Positions 1 through 5,120 are shown, counted from the first letter of the stretch. The stretch: 6,079 bases of DNA from Planctomycetaceae bacterium (GCA_027488265.1 JAIYCA010000384.1:1-6079); one strand, 5' to 3'. Notes: generated from the sequence alone by a model not told the origin. Program-made: numbers and translations.

Positions 1-767
1 AGAATGAGCGCATCGAGGAGATCGCCCTCTTCATCGTGGATCGCCTCGACGGCGGTTTCAGACGCGATCTCAAGGCCCTCCTTGCGGAGCAGTCGCACGA
101 GTTCCTCGCGTAGTCGCCGCGGTGGCTCGCCGCCGCCCTTGTAACCCTTGTGCGCCCAGCCGAGGTGACGCAAGACGCTTGAAGGACAACCTTCGCAGAC
201 GCGCACGTCGGGCGTTCTCGCACCGTCCACCCTCGAACCATCCACCATCGTGACGGGATCAATGGCGACGCCTTCGCGCGCCAGCGGCAGGAGAATCTCG
301 GTGATCAGCGTGAACGTCTGCTTGAAGACGCGCAGGTTCATCGGCGCCATCGGCGTCGAGAGCGCGCGATCACAGGCGCGCTTCGGCTCGCGACGGGAAA
401 GATCGCGCATCGCACCGCGCCACGCACGCGCGTTCGGGAACGTCTCCATCCACGCGGCGATCTTCATCCAAGTGAGGTCACCCTCGAGACCTTCCGGACG
501 CGATTCGGCGAAGCACTCGATTGGCAAACCGAACGGCGCATCAATGCGCCAAATGTGGCGACGGCCGTCTTCTTGACTCGCGAGAATCGCCTTGCGAAGC
601 CCGTTTCGATCGACACGCGGACGAATCGCGACTGCGCTCCGCGCAACAAGTTCGCGCTCGGCGATGCGAATCTTCGCGGCCCCGCCGCCGTCTGCTCCGG
701 AAAAATCAATACCGTGAATGATGGTCGCGCCGGCGGCGACCGCTGCGGCTTGGCTCGCGTGCTTCAT
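1..767 (-). CDS. DUF429-family protein (predicted RNase H-like fold), C-terminus cut by window edge
   Basis: The minus-strand frame from the ATG at 767-765 stays open to base 1: 255 full codons, no stop. The visible part matches DUF429 motifs as I remember them: GIDFSGA at residues 19-25, IDAPFGLP at 75-82, a Trp-rich helical stretch at 100-117, EGCPSSVLRHLGW at 192-204 followed by HKGYKGG, and an acidic DEEGDLLDAL near 245-254. In this family the early Asp (D21), the Asp of IDAPFG (D76) and the late acidic cluster (D249, D252) resemble RNase H-fold metal ligands, so a nuclease role is proposed, but I know of no established substrate. No signal peptide or membrane segment is visible, so it is probably cytoplasmic. 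The start has a weak GAAAGAG Shine-Dalgarno 4 nt upstream; the frame is open further upstream but offers no ATG nearby. It lies 60 bp downstream of the FmdB-like gene on the same strand, so one transcript is likely. The family call is firm; the function is not. Confidence 0.85.
   Translation of the reverse strand, partial: MKHASQAAAVAAGATIIHGIDFSGADGGGAAKIRIAERELVARSAVAIRPRVDRNGLRKAILASQEDGRRHIWRIDAPFGLPIECFAESRPEGLEGDLTWMKIAAWMETFPNARAWRGAMRDLSRREPKRACDRALSTPMAPMNLRVFKQTFTLITEILLPLAREGVAIDPVTMVDGSRVDGARTPDVRVCEGCPSSVLRHLGWAHKGYKGGGEPPRRLREELVRLLRKEGLEIASETAVEAIHDEEGDLLDALI
216..245 (-). repeat. 15-bp tandem duplication inside the DUF429 gene
   Basis: Two adjacent 15-bp copies (231-245 then 216-230, minus-strand order) differ at three positions and encode VDGSR then VDGAR, at residues 176-185. 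They sit in the variable segment between the central helices and the EGCPSSVL motif, which suggests a surface-loop expansion by slippage. It is in frame and does not break the gene. Confidence 0.55.
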
Positions 768-774
768 ACTGCTC

Positions 775-785
775 TTTCAGTGAAA
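775..785. other. 11-bp palindrome just upstream of the DUF429 start
   Basis: TTTCA-G-TGAAA is a perfect 5+1+5 inverted repeat ending 7 nt before the ATG at 767 on the minus strand, and its edge overlaps the weak Shine-Dalgarno. It is AT-rich compared with its surroundings. It could be a small operator or chance; no function is assigned. Confidence 0.25.
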
Positions 786-793
786 TTGATGCT

Positions 794-809
794 GGCGCCC
801 GAAGGAGCC
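794..809 (-). other. Small UUCG-capped hairpin between the FmdB-like and DUF429 genes
   Basis: On the minus strand GGCTCC-TTCG-GGCGCC can fold into a 6-position stem with one T-C mismatch and a C(UUCG)G tetraloop, a very stable cap. No T-tract follows, so it does not look like an intrinsic terminator. It lies in the 60-bp spacer between two co-oriented genes and might act in RNA processing or stability. That role is inference only. Confidence 0.3.
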
Positions 810-827
810 GTCTGGATGCCGACTCGT

Positions 828-1073
828 TCAACCGAGGCCGCAACTGCCCATCGGCTTTCCACAGCCGCAGCCTGCGGAATGGATGTGGCCGCCACTCGAT
901 GAAGGGCTCGACTCGCCCGCTGCCGCGCCGTTCACTCCGAACACGGAGAGGCGGCGACGAAACTTGCGACCGCGGCCCGCGGGGTCTTCGACCGGCGCAT
1001 CGGCATCCTTCATCGGGCGCAACAGTTCGATGACTTCTCCATCCTCAACGGCTTCGTACTCGTAGATCGGCAT
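828..1073 (-). CDS. Small FmdB-like protein lacking the zinc-ribbon cysteines
   Basis: This 81-residue protein begins MPIYEY, the hallmark start of FmdB-type putative regulatory proteins, normally followed by C-x2-C-G and later C-P-x-C-G to form a zinc ribbon. Here the first cysteine pair is replaced by A8 and D11 (G12 and E16 remain), and the second pair aligns with an EDPAG segment at residues 29-33. The RRRLS segment (39-43) that follows the ribbon in FmdB proteins is retained. The tail is Gly/Ser-rich and ends with two His and three Cys (H63, H65, C69, C71, C78), which could bind a metal in a different way. I chose the ATG at 1073 because the MPIYEY motif begins there; the longer open frame upstream runs antisense through the pseudouridine synthase gene and is not credible. 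There is no Shine-Dalgarno, and a TATCCT hexamer lies 6 nt before the ATG, so the message may be leaderless. It is divergent from the pseudouridine synthase gene and upstream of the DUF429 gene. Function unknown. Confidence 0.82.
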   Translation of the reverse strand: MPIYEYEAVEDGEVIELLRPMKDADAPVEDPAGRGRKFRRRLSVFGVNGAAAGESSPSSSGGHIHSAGCGCGKPMGSCGLG

Positions 1074-1079
1074 TCCGGC

Positions 1080-1085
1080 AGGATA
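1080..1085 (-). promoter_or_regulatory. Candidate -10 element (TATCCT) for the FmdB-like gene, leaderless type
   Basis: On the minus strand TATCCT is followed by GCCGGA and then directly by the ATG at 1073. A start site about 7 nt after the hexamer would fall on the A of the ATG, giving a leaderless message, in keeping with the absence of a Shine-Dalgarno. No good -35 hexamer is visible at 16-18 bp. The same arrangement on the opposite strand supports the call. Confidence 0.45.
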
Positions 1086-1097
1086 GCGGCCCGACCG

Positions 1098-1103
1098 TAC
1101 ACT
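1098..1103 (+). promoter_or_regulatory. Candidate -10 element (TACACT) for the pseudouridine synthase gene, leaderless type
   Basis: TACACT is followed by GCCGCG and then by the ATG at 1110, the same TAnnnT-N6-ATG spacing as on the minus strand, with the GCCG discriminator shared. No Shine-Dalgarno precedes the ATG. The two hexamers are 12 bp apart and face outward, so polymerases binding them would probably exclude one another. No convincing -35 is visible. Confidence 0.45.
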
Positions 1104-1109
1104 GCCGCG

Positions 1110-2726
1110 ATGGATGGCAACCGAAAAAGTGTCCGCAAACCACGCGGCAAGACGCAGACCCACGATTTTGCAGACAAGAAGCGAGGCGCGCGGCTTCAAA
1201 AAGTGCTGGCAGACGCGGGCGTCGCCGCACGACGTGAGTGCGAGGAACTGATCCTTTCGGGCGCGGTGACGGTCAACGGCCATCTCGTCGACACGTTGCC
1301 AGCGTGGGCGAACCCCGCGACCGACCGCATCGAGGTCTACGGACGGCCGCTCCGGAAGTCCGAAGAGCATGCCTACGTCGTCCTCTTCAAACCGCGCGGC
1401 ACCGTTTGTACGAACAGCGACCCCGAGGGCCGCCCGCGCGCGATCGATCTCGTGCAACACCCATCCCGCGCGCGACTCTACTGCGTTGGACGGCTTGATC
1501 TTGATACGTCTGGACTTCTCGTTCTCACGAACGACGGCGAGTTTGCGAATCGACTGAGCCACCCCCGCTACGAAGTCCCGAAGGGTTACGACGTCACACT
1601 CGACGGTAGCCTCGGCGAAACAGAAATCGCGCGCATCGAACGCGAGATTTTCGCCCGCGACAAGTACAGCCGCGGCGCACGCGACGGAGGTTCAAGTTCG
1701 TTGCAGCTCATCAATCGGGACCGCGAGAAGACGGTGGTGCATCTCGAACTCTGCGAACACCGCAACTTGCAAATTCGCCCGCTGATGCTTGAACTCGGGC
1801 ATCCCGTGAAGAAGCTTCGTCGCACGAGTTTCGGCCCCCTCAAGCTGAAGGGCCTCGCCGTCGGCGAATGGCGCGACCTCACGCCGAAGGAACTTGATCT
1901 TTTGCGTCGTGCGTCGCGGCACGAAGGTGCAGGCAAAGCGCTGCAGCCGAAGGCACCGAAGCGCTCGATGGAAGAGTTCGCGGAAGCGCGTGAAGCGCGC
2001 GCAGCCTCGCTTGTGCAACCAGAGTCGGGAACGCAGGCGAGCGCCTCGGCGCCGCTCGCGAAACCCGCCCAACCACGCGATGGCATTGCGTACAACGAGG
2101 AAGCTCGACCCGAGCGCACCACGCGGCTCTCGTCGAAGTTCGCGCCGAAGCCGTTCGTCAAATCATCGACGAAGGCGTCGACGAAGACCTCAACGAATGC
2201 TCCAACGAGGAATCCGACGAAGTCTTCAAAGAAGCCATCCGCGCGAACATCGACCCCGACTTCGCCAAGTGCAGGAATGAAGTCAGGAATGGCATCGAAA
2301 ATGGCACCGAAAGTGGCATCGAAAATGGCATTTACGGGCGCGCCACGTGCCGATCGCGCACAAGCGCCAACATCCTCGCGGACCGCTTCGGCGAAGCCAT
2401 GGACGAAATCGCCCACCAAGCCTTCGTCGAAGTTTGGTGGGAAGCCGAGCGGTAAGTTCGCGCCAACAGCAGAACCGCGGAATGCGCGCGACACGCGTGG
2501 CGGCACGTGGAGTCCGTCATCGCGCGGCGGCAGCGCCCCGCGCGGCGGCAGCGCCCCGCGTGGTGGAAGCGCCCCGCGTGGTGGAAGCGCCCCGCGTGGT
2601 GGAAGCGCCCCGCGTGCTGGAGGAGCCCCGCGTGGTGGCGGCGCATCGCGTGGCGGAAATGCATCGCGTGGCGGAAACGCCCAGCGTGGCGGCAGTGCAT
2701 CGCGAGGTAAGGGACGTCCGCGATGA
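1110..2726 (+). CDS. rluB: RsuA/RluB-family rRNA pseudouridine synthase with long basic RGG-repeat tail
   Basis: This 538-residue protein should isomerise a uridine in rRNA to pseudouridine, in the cytoplasm. An S4 RNA-binding domain covers about residues 28-63 (RLQKVLADAGVAARRECE, then VNG). The catalytic core follows: KPRGTVCTNSDPEGR at 94-108, and GRLDLDTSGLLVLTNDGE at 127-144, where D130 is the expected catalytic Asp. GHPVKKLRR with FGPLKL at 230-246 ends the core. A usual EGRNRQVRRM-like motif is here EHRNLQIRPLM (216-226), so two conserved Arg are replaced by Leu and Pro. Family members are usually about 240-300 residues; here residues from about 273 on form a low-complexity K/S/T/A/P tail ending in ten RGG-type hexapeptides and RGKGRPR. 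Such a tail probably binds RNA or ribosomes. The N-terminal 25 residues are also basic. The ATG at 1110 has no Shine-Dalgarno but a -10-like TACACT 6 nt before it. The family call is firm; the RluB symbol and exact target uridine are inferred. Confidence 0.9.
   Translation: MDGNRKSVRKPRGKTQTHDFADKKRGARLQKVLADAGVAARRECEELILSGAVTVNGHLVDTLPAWANPATDRIEVYGRPLRKSEEHAYVVLFKPRGTVCTNSDPEGRPRAIDLVQHPSRARLYCVGRLDLDTSGLLVLTNDGEFANRLSHPRYEVPKGYDVTLDGSLGETEIARIEREIFARDKYSRGARDGGSSSLQLINRDREKTVVHLELCEHRNLQIRPLMLELGHPVKKLRRTSFGPLKLKGLAVGEWRDLTPKELDLLRRASRHEGAGKALQPKAPKRSMEEFAEAREARAASLVQPESGTQASASAPLAKPAQPRDGIAYNEEARPERTTRLSSKFAPKPFVKSSTKASTKTSTNAPTRNPTKSSKKPSARTSTPTSPSAGMKSGMASKMAPKVASKMAFTGAPRADRAQAPTSSRTASAKPWTKSPTKPSSKFGGKPSGKFAPTAEPRNARDTRGGTWSPSSRGGSAPRGGSAPRGGSAPRGGSAPRGGSAPRAGGAPRGGGASRGGNASRGGNAQRGGSASRGKGRPR
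2163..2234 (+). repeat. Six degenerate 12-bp units encoding S/P-T-K-x tetrapeptides
   Basis: Within the pseudouridine synthase tail (residues 352-375) six 12-bp units follow the pattern tcg-acg-aag-x, giving SSTK-ASTK-TSTN-APTR-NPTK-SSKK. The third-codon pattern has drifted, so the array is older than the 18-bp array downstream. It produces a lysine-rich, helix-free linker. Confidence 0.65.
2289..2330 (+). repeat. 12-bp tandem repeat encoding M/V-A-S/P-K
   Basis: Three full units (2289-2300, 2301-2312, 2313-2324), each one or two substitutions from the core ATGGCATCGAAA, are followed by half a unit. They encode MASK, MAPK, VASK, MA in the disordered tail (residues 394-407). High similarity between units points to recent slippage expansion. 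Confidence 0.65.
2523..2702 (+). repeat. Ten 18-bp tandem units encoding RGG-x-A-x hexapeptides
   Basis: Ten consecutive 18-bp units encode five RGGSAP, then RAGGAP, RGGGAS, RGGNAS, RGGNAQ and RGGSAS. Units 1 and 2 are identical at the DNA level, as are units 3 to 5, which marks recent duplication, while the last units have diverged. The product is an RGG-box-like C-terminus (residues 472-531). Copy number could vary between strains without shifting frame. Confidence 0.8.
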
Positions 2727-2733
2727 CGTGCGA

Positions 2734-2764
2734 GGTGCCGTGCGCGGTGACGCGCCCGTGCGCC
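2734..2764 (+). other. GNRA-capped hairpin in the spacer before the secreted-protein gene
   Basis: GCGCG (2742-2746) pairs with CGCGC (2751-2755) around a GTGA tetraloop, and after a small mismatch/bulge GGTGC (2734-2738) pairs with GCGCC (2760-2764, one G-T pair). An A-rich stretch follows instead of a T-tract, so this is not an intrinsic terminator. It ends 10 nt before the ribosome binding site and could mark mRNA processing or insulate translation. GC-rich DNA gives such hairpins by chance. Confidence 0.25.
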
Positions 2765-2774
2765 ACAAAAACAC

Positions 2775-2780
2775 AGGGAA
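2775..2780 (+). promoter_or_regulatory. Ribosome binding site deciding the start of the secreted-protein gene
   Basis: AGGGAA lies 5 nt before the ATG at 2786. It favours this start over the in-frame ATG at 2723, which overlaps the upstream stop codon as ATGA. Starting at 2786 also puts a hydrophobic signal-peptide-like stretch at the N-terminus. Confidence 0.6.
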
Positions 2781-2785
2781 TTCTC

Positions 2786-4933
2786 ATGCATTCCTACACA
2801 GTCACTGCCTCGTTGGCTCTCGCCATCACCGTTGGTGCTCAAGCGTTCGCGCCCGTCCTCGCGCCATCGATCCGCGAAGAGGTCGGCGATGCGTCGCAAC
2901 TTGCAGCAGCGCAAACTCCGCCCGCCGAAGCACCACCAACCGCCACACCACCCAAGCCCGCGAGCCTTCTCCAACGCGCAGATCTCCCGCCGCTGTCCGC
3001 TTCGGGCGCAGCGTCCAACGACGCATCACCAACGCTCGGCGCAACAGCCGATGCCGCGCTTGGTGAAAACTGCAACGCGGCGCTCGCGCTACTCGGCCCA
3101 GAAGCGCGCGCACGCGGCGAGAAACTCCTGCAAGCACTCGCGAAGATCCCCGAGCGATACCGCGATCCCTCGACTCCCCCGCTTTTGCGCGCTGCGCTTG
3201 CTCATCCTGATCGTGCGGCCGACATGATCGACCGCGCCGTTCCGTCGGCGGAAGCGTTCCGCGCCGCGCCCTATCGCGCGATGGCTGAACTCACCGCGCG
3301 GCTCGCGGGCGAACCCAAACTCGAACTCCCGCCCGCGCAGGGTCGCTTCCAAATCCAACACACCGATGCGTGCGTCTGGTTCATCGATTTCCTTCTGAAT
3401 CCCTCGCGACTTCGTCACACGACCGAAGTTTCCGCGGAGCAAGCGAAGCATCCGATGCTGCGTGCGCTGGTCGAGCGACGACTCGACAACCTTCGCGTCG
3501 ATGGCGCGGGCGCTGAAGCTGAACGCGCGGCGATGCTCGGATTACCCGCACTCACTCCATCCGAAGCTGCGCAGATGATCGCGCACTTCGATGTCGTTCC
3601 AGAGATCGCGCCTGACCTTGCAGCGAGTGAACGCGCAGAGCTTCCCGAAGAACTCAAGAACGCGGTCGAGGGCGAGATTCTCAACGCGAGCCTCGTTCCG
3701 GAACTCGGTTGGATCATCGTTGGCGGACCCGGCCCGAATCGCTACGACCTCACGCGCATCGCGGGCGTCTTCGATGTCGCCGGTGACGATCACTATCGCT
3801 GGGGCGTTGAATCAGGCTCGCATCGGCTCGTCATTGATCTCGCGGGAAATGATGTGCACACAGCTCCAGCGGACGCCCTCGGGCCGGCCGCTGCGGTTGG
3901 TGGCGTCGCGGTCATCGACGATTTCGCAGGAAACGACCGCTACGAAGGTGGCGCGCTGACCGCGGGCGCGGCGCTCGGGTTGGCGCTCATCGTCGATCGC
4001 GCGGGCGACGATCGCTACCAAGGCGGCGCGTGGAGCCTCGGCGCAGCCGCCGGCGGCGCAGCGATCCTGCTCGACCTCGCGGGAAACGACGCGTGGAGCG
4101 GCGAGGGCATGGCGCTCGGCGTCGGTGGACCGAGCGGTGTCGGCGCCGTCGTGGATGTCGCGGGCGACGACAGCGCGCAACTCGGCACGCGACCGTCGGT
4201 GTACGGCGTCGCGGGCGAGCACGCGGGCTTCGGTCTCGGCTTCGGGTTCGGCTTCCGACTTTCCGCCGCGGGCGGCGTCGGACTCTTCGCCGATCTCGCA
4301 GGAAACGATCGGCGCACGAGCGGCGAGTTCTCGCAAGGCTGCGGCTACTTCCTCGGCCTTGGGGCGCTGCTCGATCGCGCGGGCGATGACCTCGCCGAGT
4401 GCGATCGATACGGCCTCGGCGGATCGGCGCATCAAGCCGCCGGTGTGTTCGTCGATCGCGCGGGCAACGATCGGTACCGCGGCCGAACTGCTGCGCACAT
4501 TGGCGGTGCCTGGGACGAAACACTCGCGGTCTTCGTCGACGATGCGGGCGACGACACCTACCACGTCGACAGCCTCTCAATTGGCGCTGCGGCGAATCAG
4601 GCTGTCGGGATCGCGATTGATCGCGGCGGCCGCGATCGCTACACCGCTGGCGGCGCAACCCTCGGCGCGGCCTCAAGCAACAACTACCACTTCGCGACGA
4701 CCAATCTTGCGTCGCTTGCTTTGTTCTTCGACCTTGCGGGCCTCGACGAGTACCCAACGCCGACCCGATCGAACGATGCGACCCTCGCGACGGGCGAGGA
4801 TCTGCCTGCCGAAGGCGCCGGACGCGACTCGGTCTTTGTGGATCGGAACTCGCAGGTGCCCGCTGGTGGCGCAGCGGATGAAAAGCCCGAGCAACCTGAC
4901 GCAGCCGTGAAGGGCGCGGGCGCGGCGCGTTAG
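2786..4933 (+). CDS. Secreted repeat protein with a 12-copy D-x-A-G-[N/D]-D-x-Y array, probable beta-solenoid
   Basis: This 715-residue protein of unknown function is probably exported. Residues 1-24 look like a signal peptide (hydrophobic core LALAITVGAQAFA, likely cleavage near residue 20), although the N-region lacks Arg/Lys. There is no lipobox. Residues 40-80 are a Pro/Ala-rich linker. Residues 96-300 look globular and mainly helical and match no family I recognise. From about 325 to 656 the motif D-x-A-G-[N/D]-D-x-[Y/W] recurs 12 times about every 27 residues, separated by Gly/Ala-rich strands such as GAALGLALIV. The regular turns plus hydrophobic strands suggest a right-handed beta-solenoid, and the acidic turns could bind calcium as in RTX beta-rolls (GxDxU core shared, nonapeptide period not). 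The last 55 residues are acidic and disordered. The ATG at 2786 is chosen for its ribosome binding site; an ATG at 2723 would add 21 residues. The gene starts 59 bp after the pseudouridine synthase stop. I recall similar uncharacterised proteins from planctomycetes, unverified. Confidence 0.85.
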   Translation: MHSYTVTASLALAITVGAQAFAPVLAPSIREEVGDASQLAAAQTPPAEAPPTATPPKPASLLQRADLPPLSASGAASNDASPTLGATADAALGENCNAALALLGPEARARGEKLLQALAKIPERYRDPSTPPLLRAALAHPDRAADMIDRAVPSAEAFRAAPYRAMAELTARLAGEPKLELPPAQGRFQIQHTDACVWFIDFLLNPSRLRHTTEVSAEQAKHPMLRALVERRLDNLRVDGAGAEAERAAMLGLPALTPSEAAQMIAHFDVVPEIAPDLAASERAELPEELKNAVEGEILNASLVPELGWIIVGGPGPNRYDLTRIAGVFDVAGDDHYRWGVESGSHRLVIDLAGNDVHTAPADALGPAAAVGGVAVIDDFAGNDRYEGGALTAGAALGLALIVDRAGDDRYQGGAWSLGAAAGGAAILLDLAGNDAWSGEGMALGVGGPSGVGAVVDVAGDDSAQLGTRPSVYGVAGEHAGFGLGFGFGFRLSAAGGVGLFADLAGNDRRTSGEFSQGCGYFLGLGALLDRAGDDLAECDRYGLGGSAHQAAGVFVDRAGNDRYRGRTAAHIGGAWDETLAVFVDDAGDDTYHVDSLSIGAAANQAVGIAIDRGGRDRYTAGGATLGAASSNNYHFATTNLASLALFFDLAGLDEYPTPTRSNDATLATGEDLPAEGAGRDSVFVDRNSQVPAGGAADEKPEQPDAAVKGAGAAR
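3773..4753 (+). repeat. Twelve-copy protein-level repeat array (D-x-A-G-[N/D]-D), about 81 bp per unit
   Basis: The leading Asp of the copies falls at residues 330, 351, 379, 404, 430, 457, 503, 530, 557, 585, 612 and 649. Steps are mostly 25-28 residues, with 46 before copy 7 and 37 before copy 12. The fifth motif residue reads D,N,N,D,N,D,N,D,N,D,R,L. The aromatic two residues after the motif is present in copies 1, 3, 4, 5, 9, 10, 11 and 12. Copies 11 and 12 are degenerate, as expected at a solenoid cap. DNA identity between units is largely confined to the motif core, so the array is old. Confidence 0.8.
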
Positions 4934-4960
4934 CCATTCCCCGCGGTCGCTCTGCACAAA

Positions 4961-4972
4961 GTCTGTTCAGAC
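4961..4972. other. 12-bp palindrome (GTCTG-TT-CAGAC) upstream of the coiled-coil gene
   Basis: A perfect 5+2+5 inverted repeat sits 36 bp before the candidate -10 at 5009. The short centre suits a dimeric repressor or activator site better than a hairpin. No regulator can be named. The only nearby T-run is short, so a terminator role for the preceding gene is not supported. Confidence 0.3.
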
Positions 4973-5002
4973 GGGCGGTTCCAACCACATCATTCGCGGT
5001 TC

Positions 5003-5031
5003 TCGGTCTATCTTGCCGAAACAGAGACCGA
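5003..5031. repeat. 7-bp inverted repeat flanking the candidate -10 element
   Basis: TCGGTCT (5003-5009) and AGACCGA (5025-5031) are perfect inverted copies with a 15-nt centre. The centre contains the proposed -10 and start site, so an operator fits better than an RNA hairpin: the left arm would lie upstream of the transcript. The GTCT/AGAC half-sites are shared with the palindrome at 4961-4972. Confidence 0.35.
5009..5014 (+). promoter_or_regulatory. Candidate -10 element (TATCTT) for the coiled-coil gene
   Basis: TATCTT followed by GCCGAA closely resembles the TATCCT-GCCGGA and TACACT-GCCGCG elements of the divergent region at 1080-1103. The predicted start site, near the A at 5021, would give a leader of about 100 nt. 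No clear -35 is visible 16-18 bp upstream. Confidence 0.4.
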
Positions 5032-5120
5032 CGTTGAGCGGTTGTCCAGCTGCGCTGGGCGACGTCGCACTCCGCATCGTTGCAGACACGTAGGCAGGAC
5101 GCCTTTTGCGAGCGAAGGAC

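Larger units (their letters stand above)
1076..1107. repeat. Inverted repeat spanning the divergent promoter region
   Basis: CGGCAG at 1076-1081 and CTGCCG at 1102-1107 are perfect inverted copies separated by 20 bp, and extra TA positions also match symmetrically. Each half carries the end of a candidate -10 hexamer plus its discriminator, for the minus-strand and plus-strand gene respectively. The symmetry may simply reflect two copies of the same promoter element facing outward, or it may be an operator for both genes. Confidence 0.4.

Noticed and set aside
1074..1562. N-terminal extension of the FmdB-like frame into the pseudouridine synthase gene
   Set aside because: The conserved family start MPIYEY lies at 1073, and the extension is antisense to the S4 and catalytic domains.
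2523..2702. CRISPR-like array
   Set aside because: The 18-bp units are contiguous without spacers and encode an in-frame hexapeptide repeat.
2723..2785. ATGA-overlap start for the secreted protein at 2723
   Set aside because: It would place 21 residues with two Cys before the signal-like segment and has no Shine-Dalgarno, while the ATG at 2786 has a good one. It stays possible if translation is coupled.
1586..2974. Minus-strand open frame (462 codons) opposite the pseudouridine synthase tail
   Set aside because: Its repeats are the reverse reading of the 18-bp array on the plus strand, and there is no ribosome binding site or recognisable domain.
2347..3066. Plus-strand frame (239 codons) overlapping the tail and the start of the secreted-protein gene
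   Set aside because: It is a shifted reading of the same tandem repeats and crosses a gene boundary with a convincing stop, ribosome binding site and start in another frame.
4934..5000. Intrinsic terminator after the secreted-protein gene
   Set aside because: The palindrome at 4961-4972 is too short and no T-tract follows; the region is better read as regulatory DNA.
5034..5093. 19-codon TTG-started upstream frame ending in TAG, in the leader of the coiled-coil gene
   Set aside because: The start is weak, no ribosome binding site is evident, and such short frames are common by chance.
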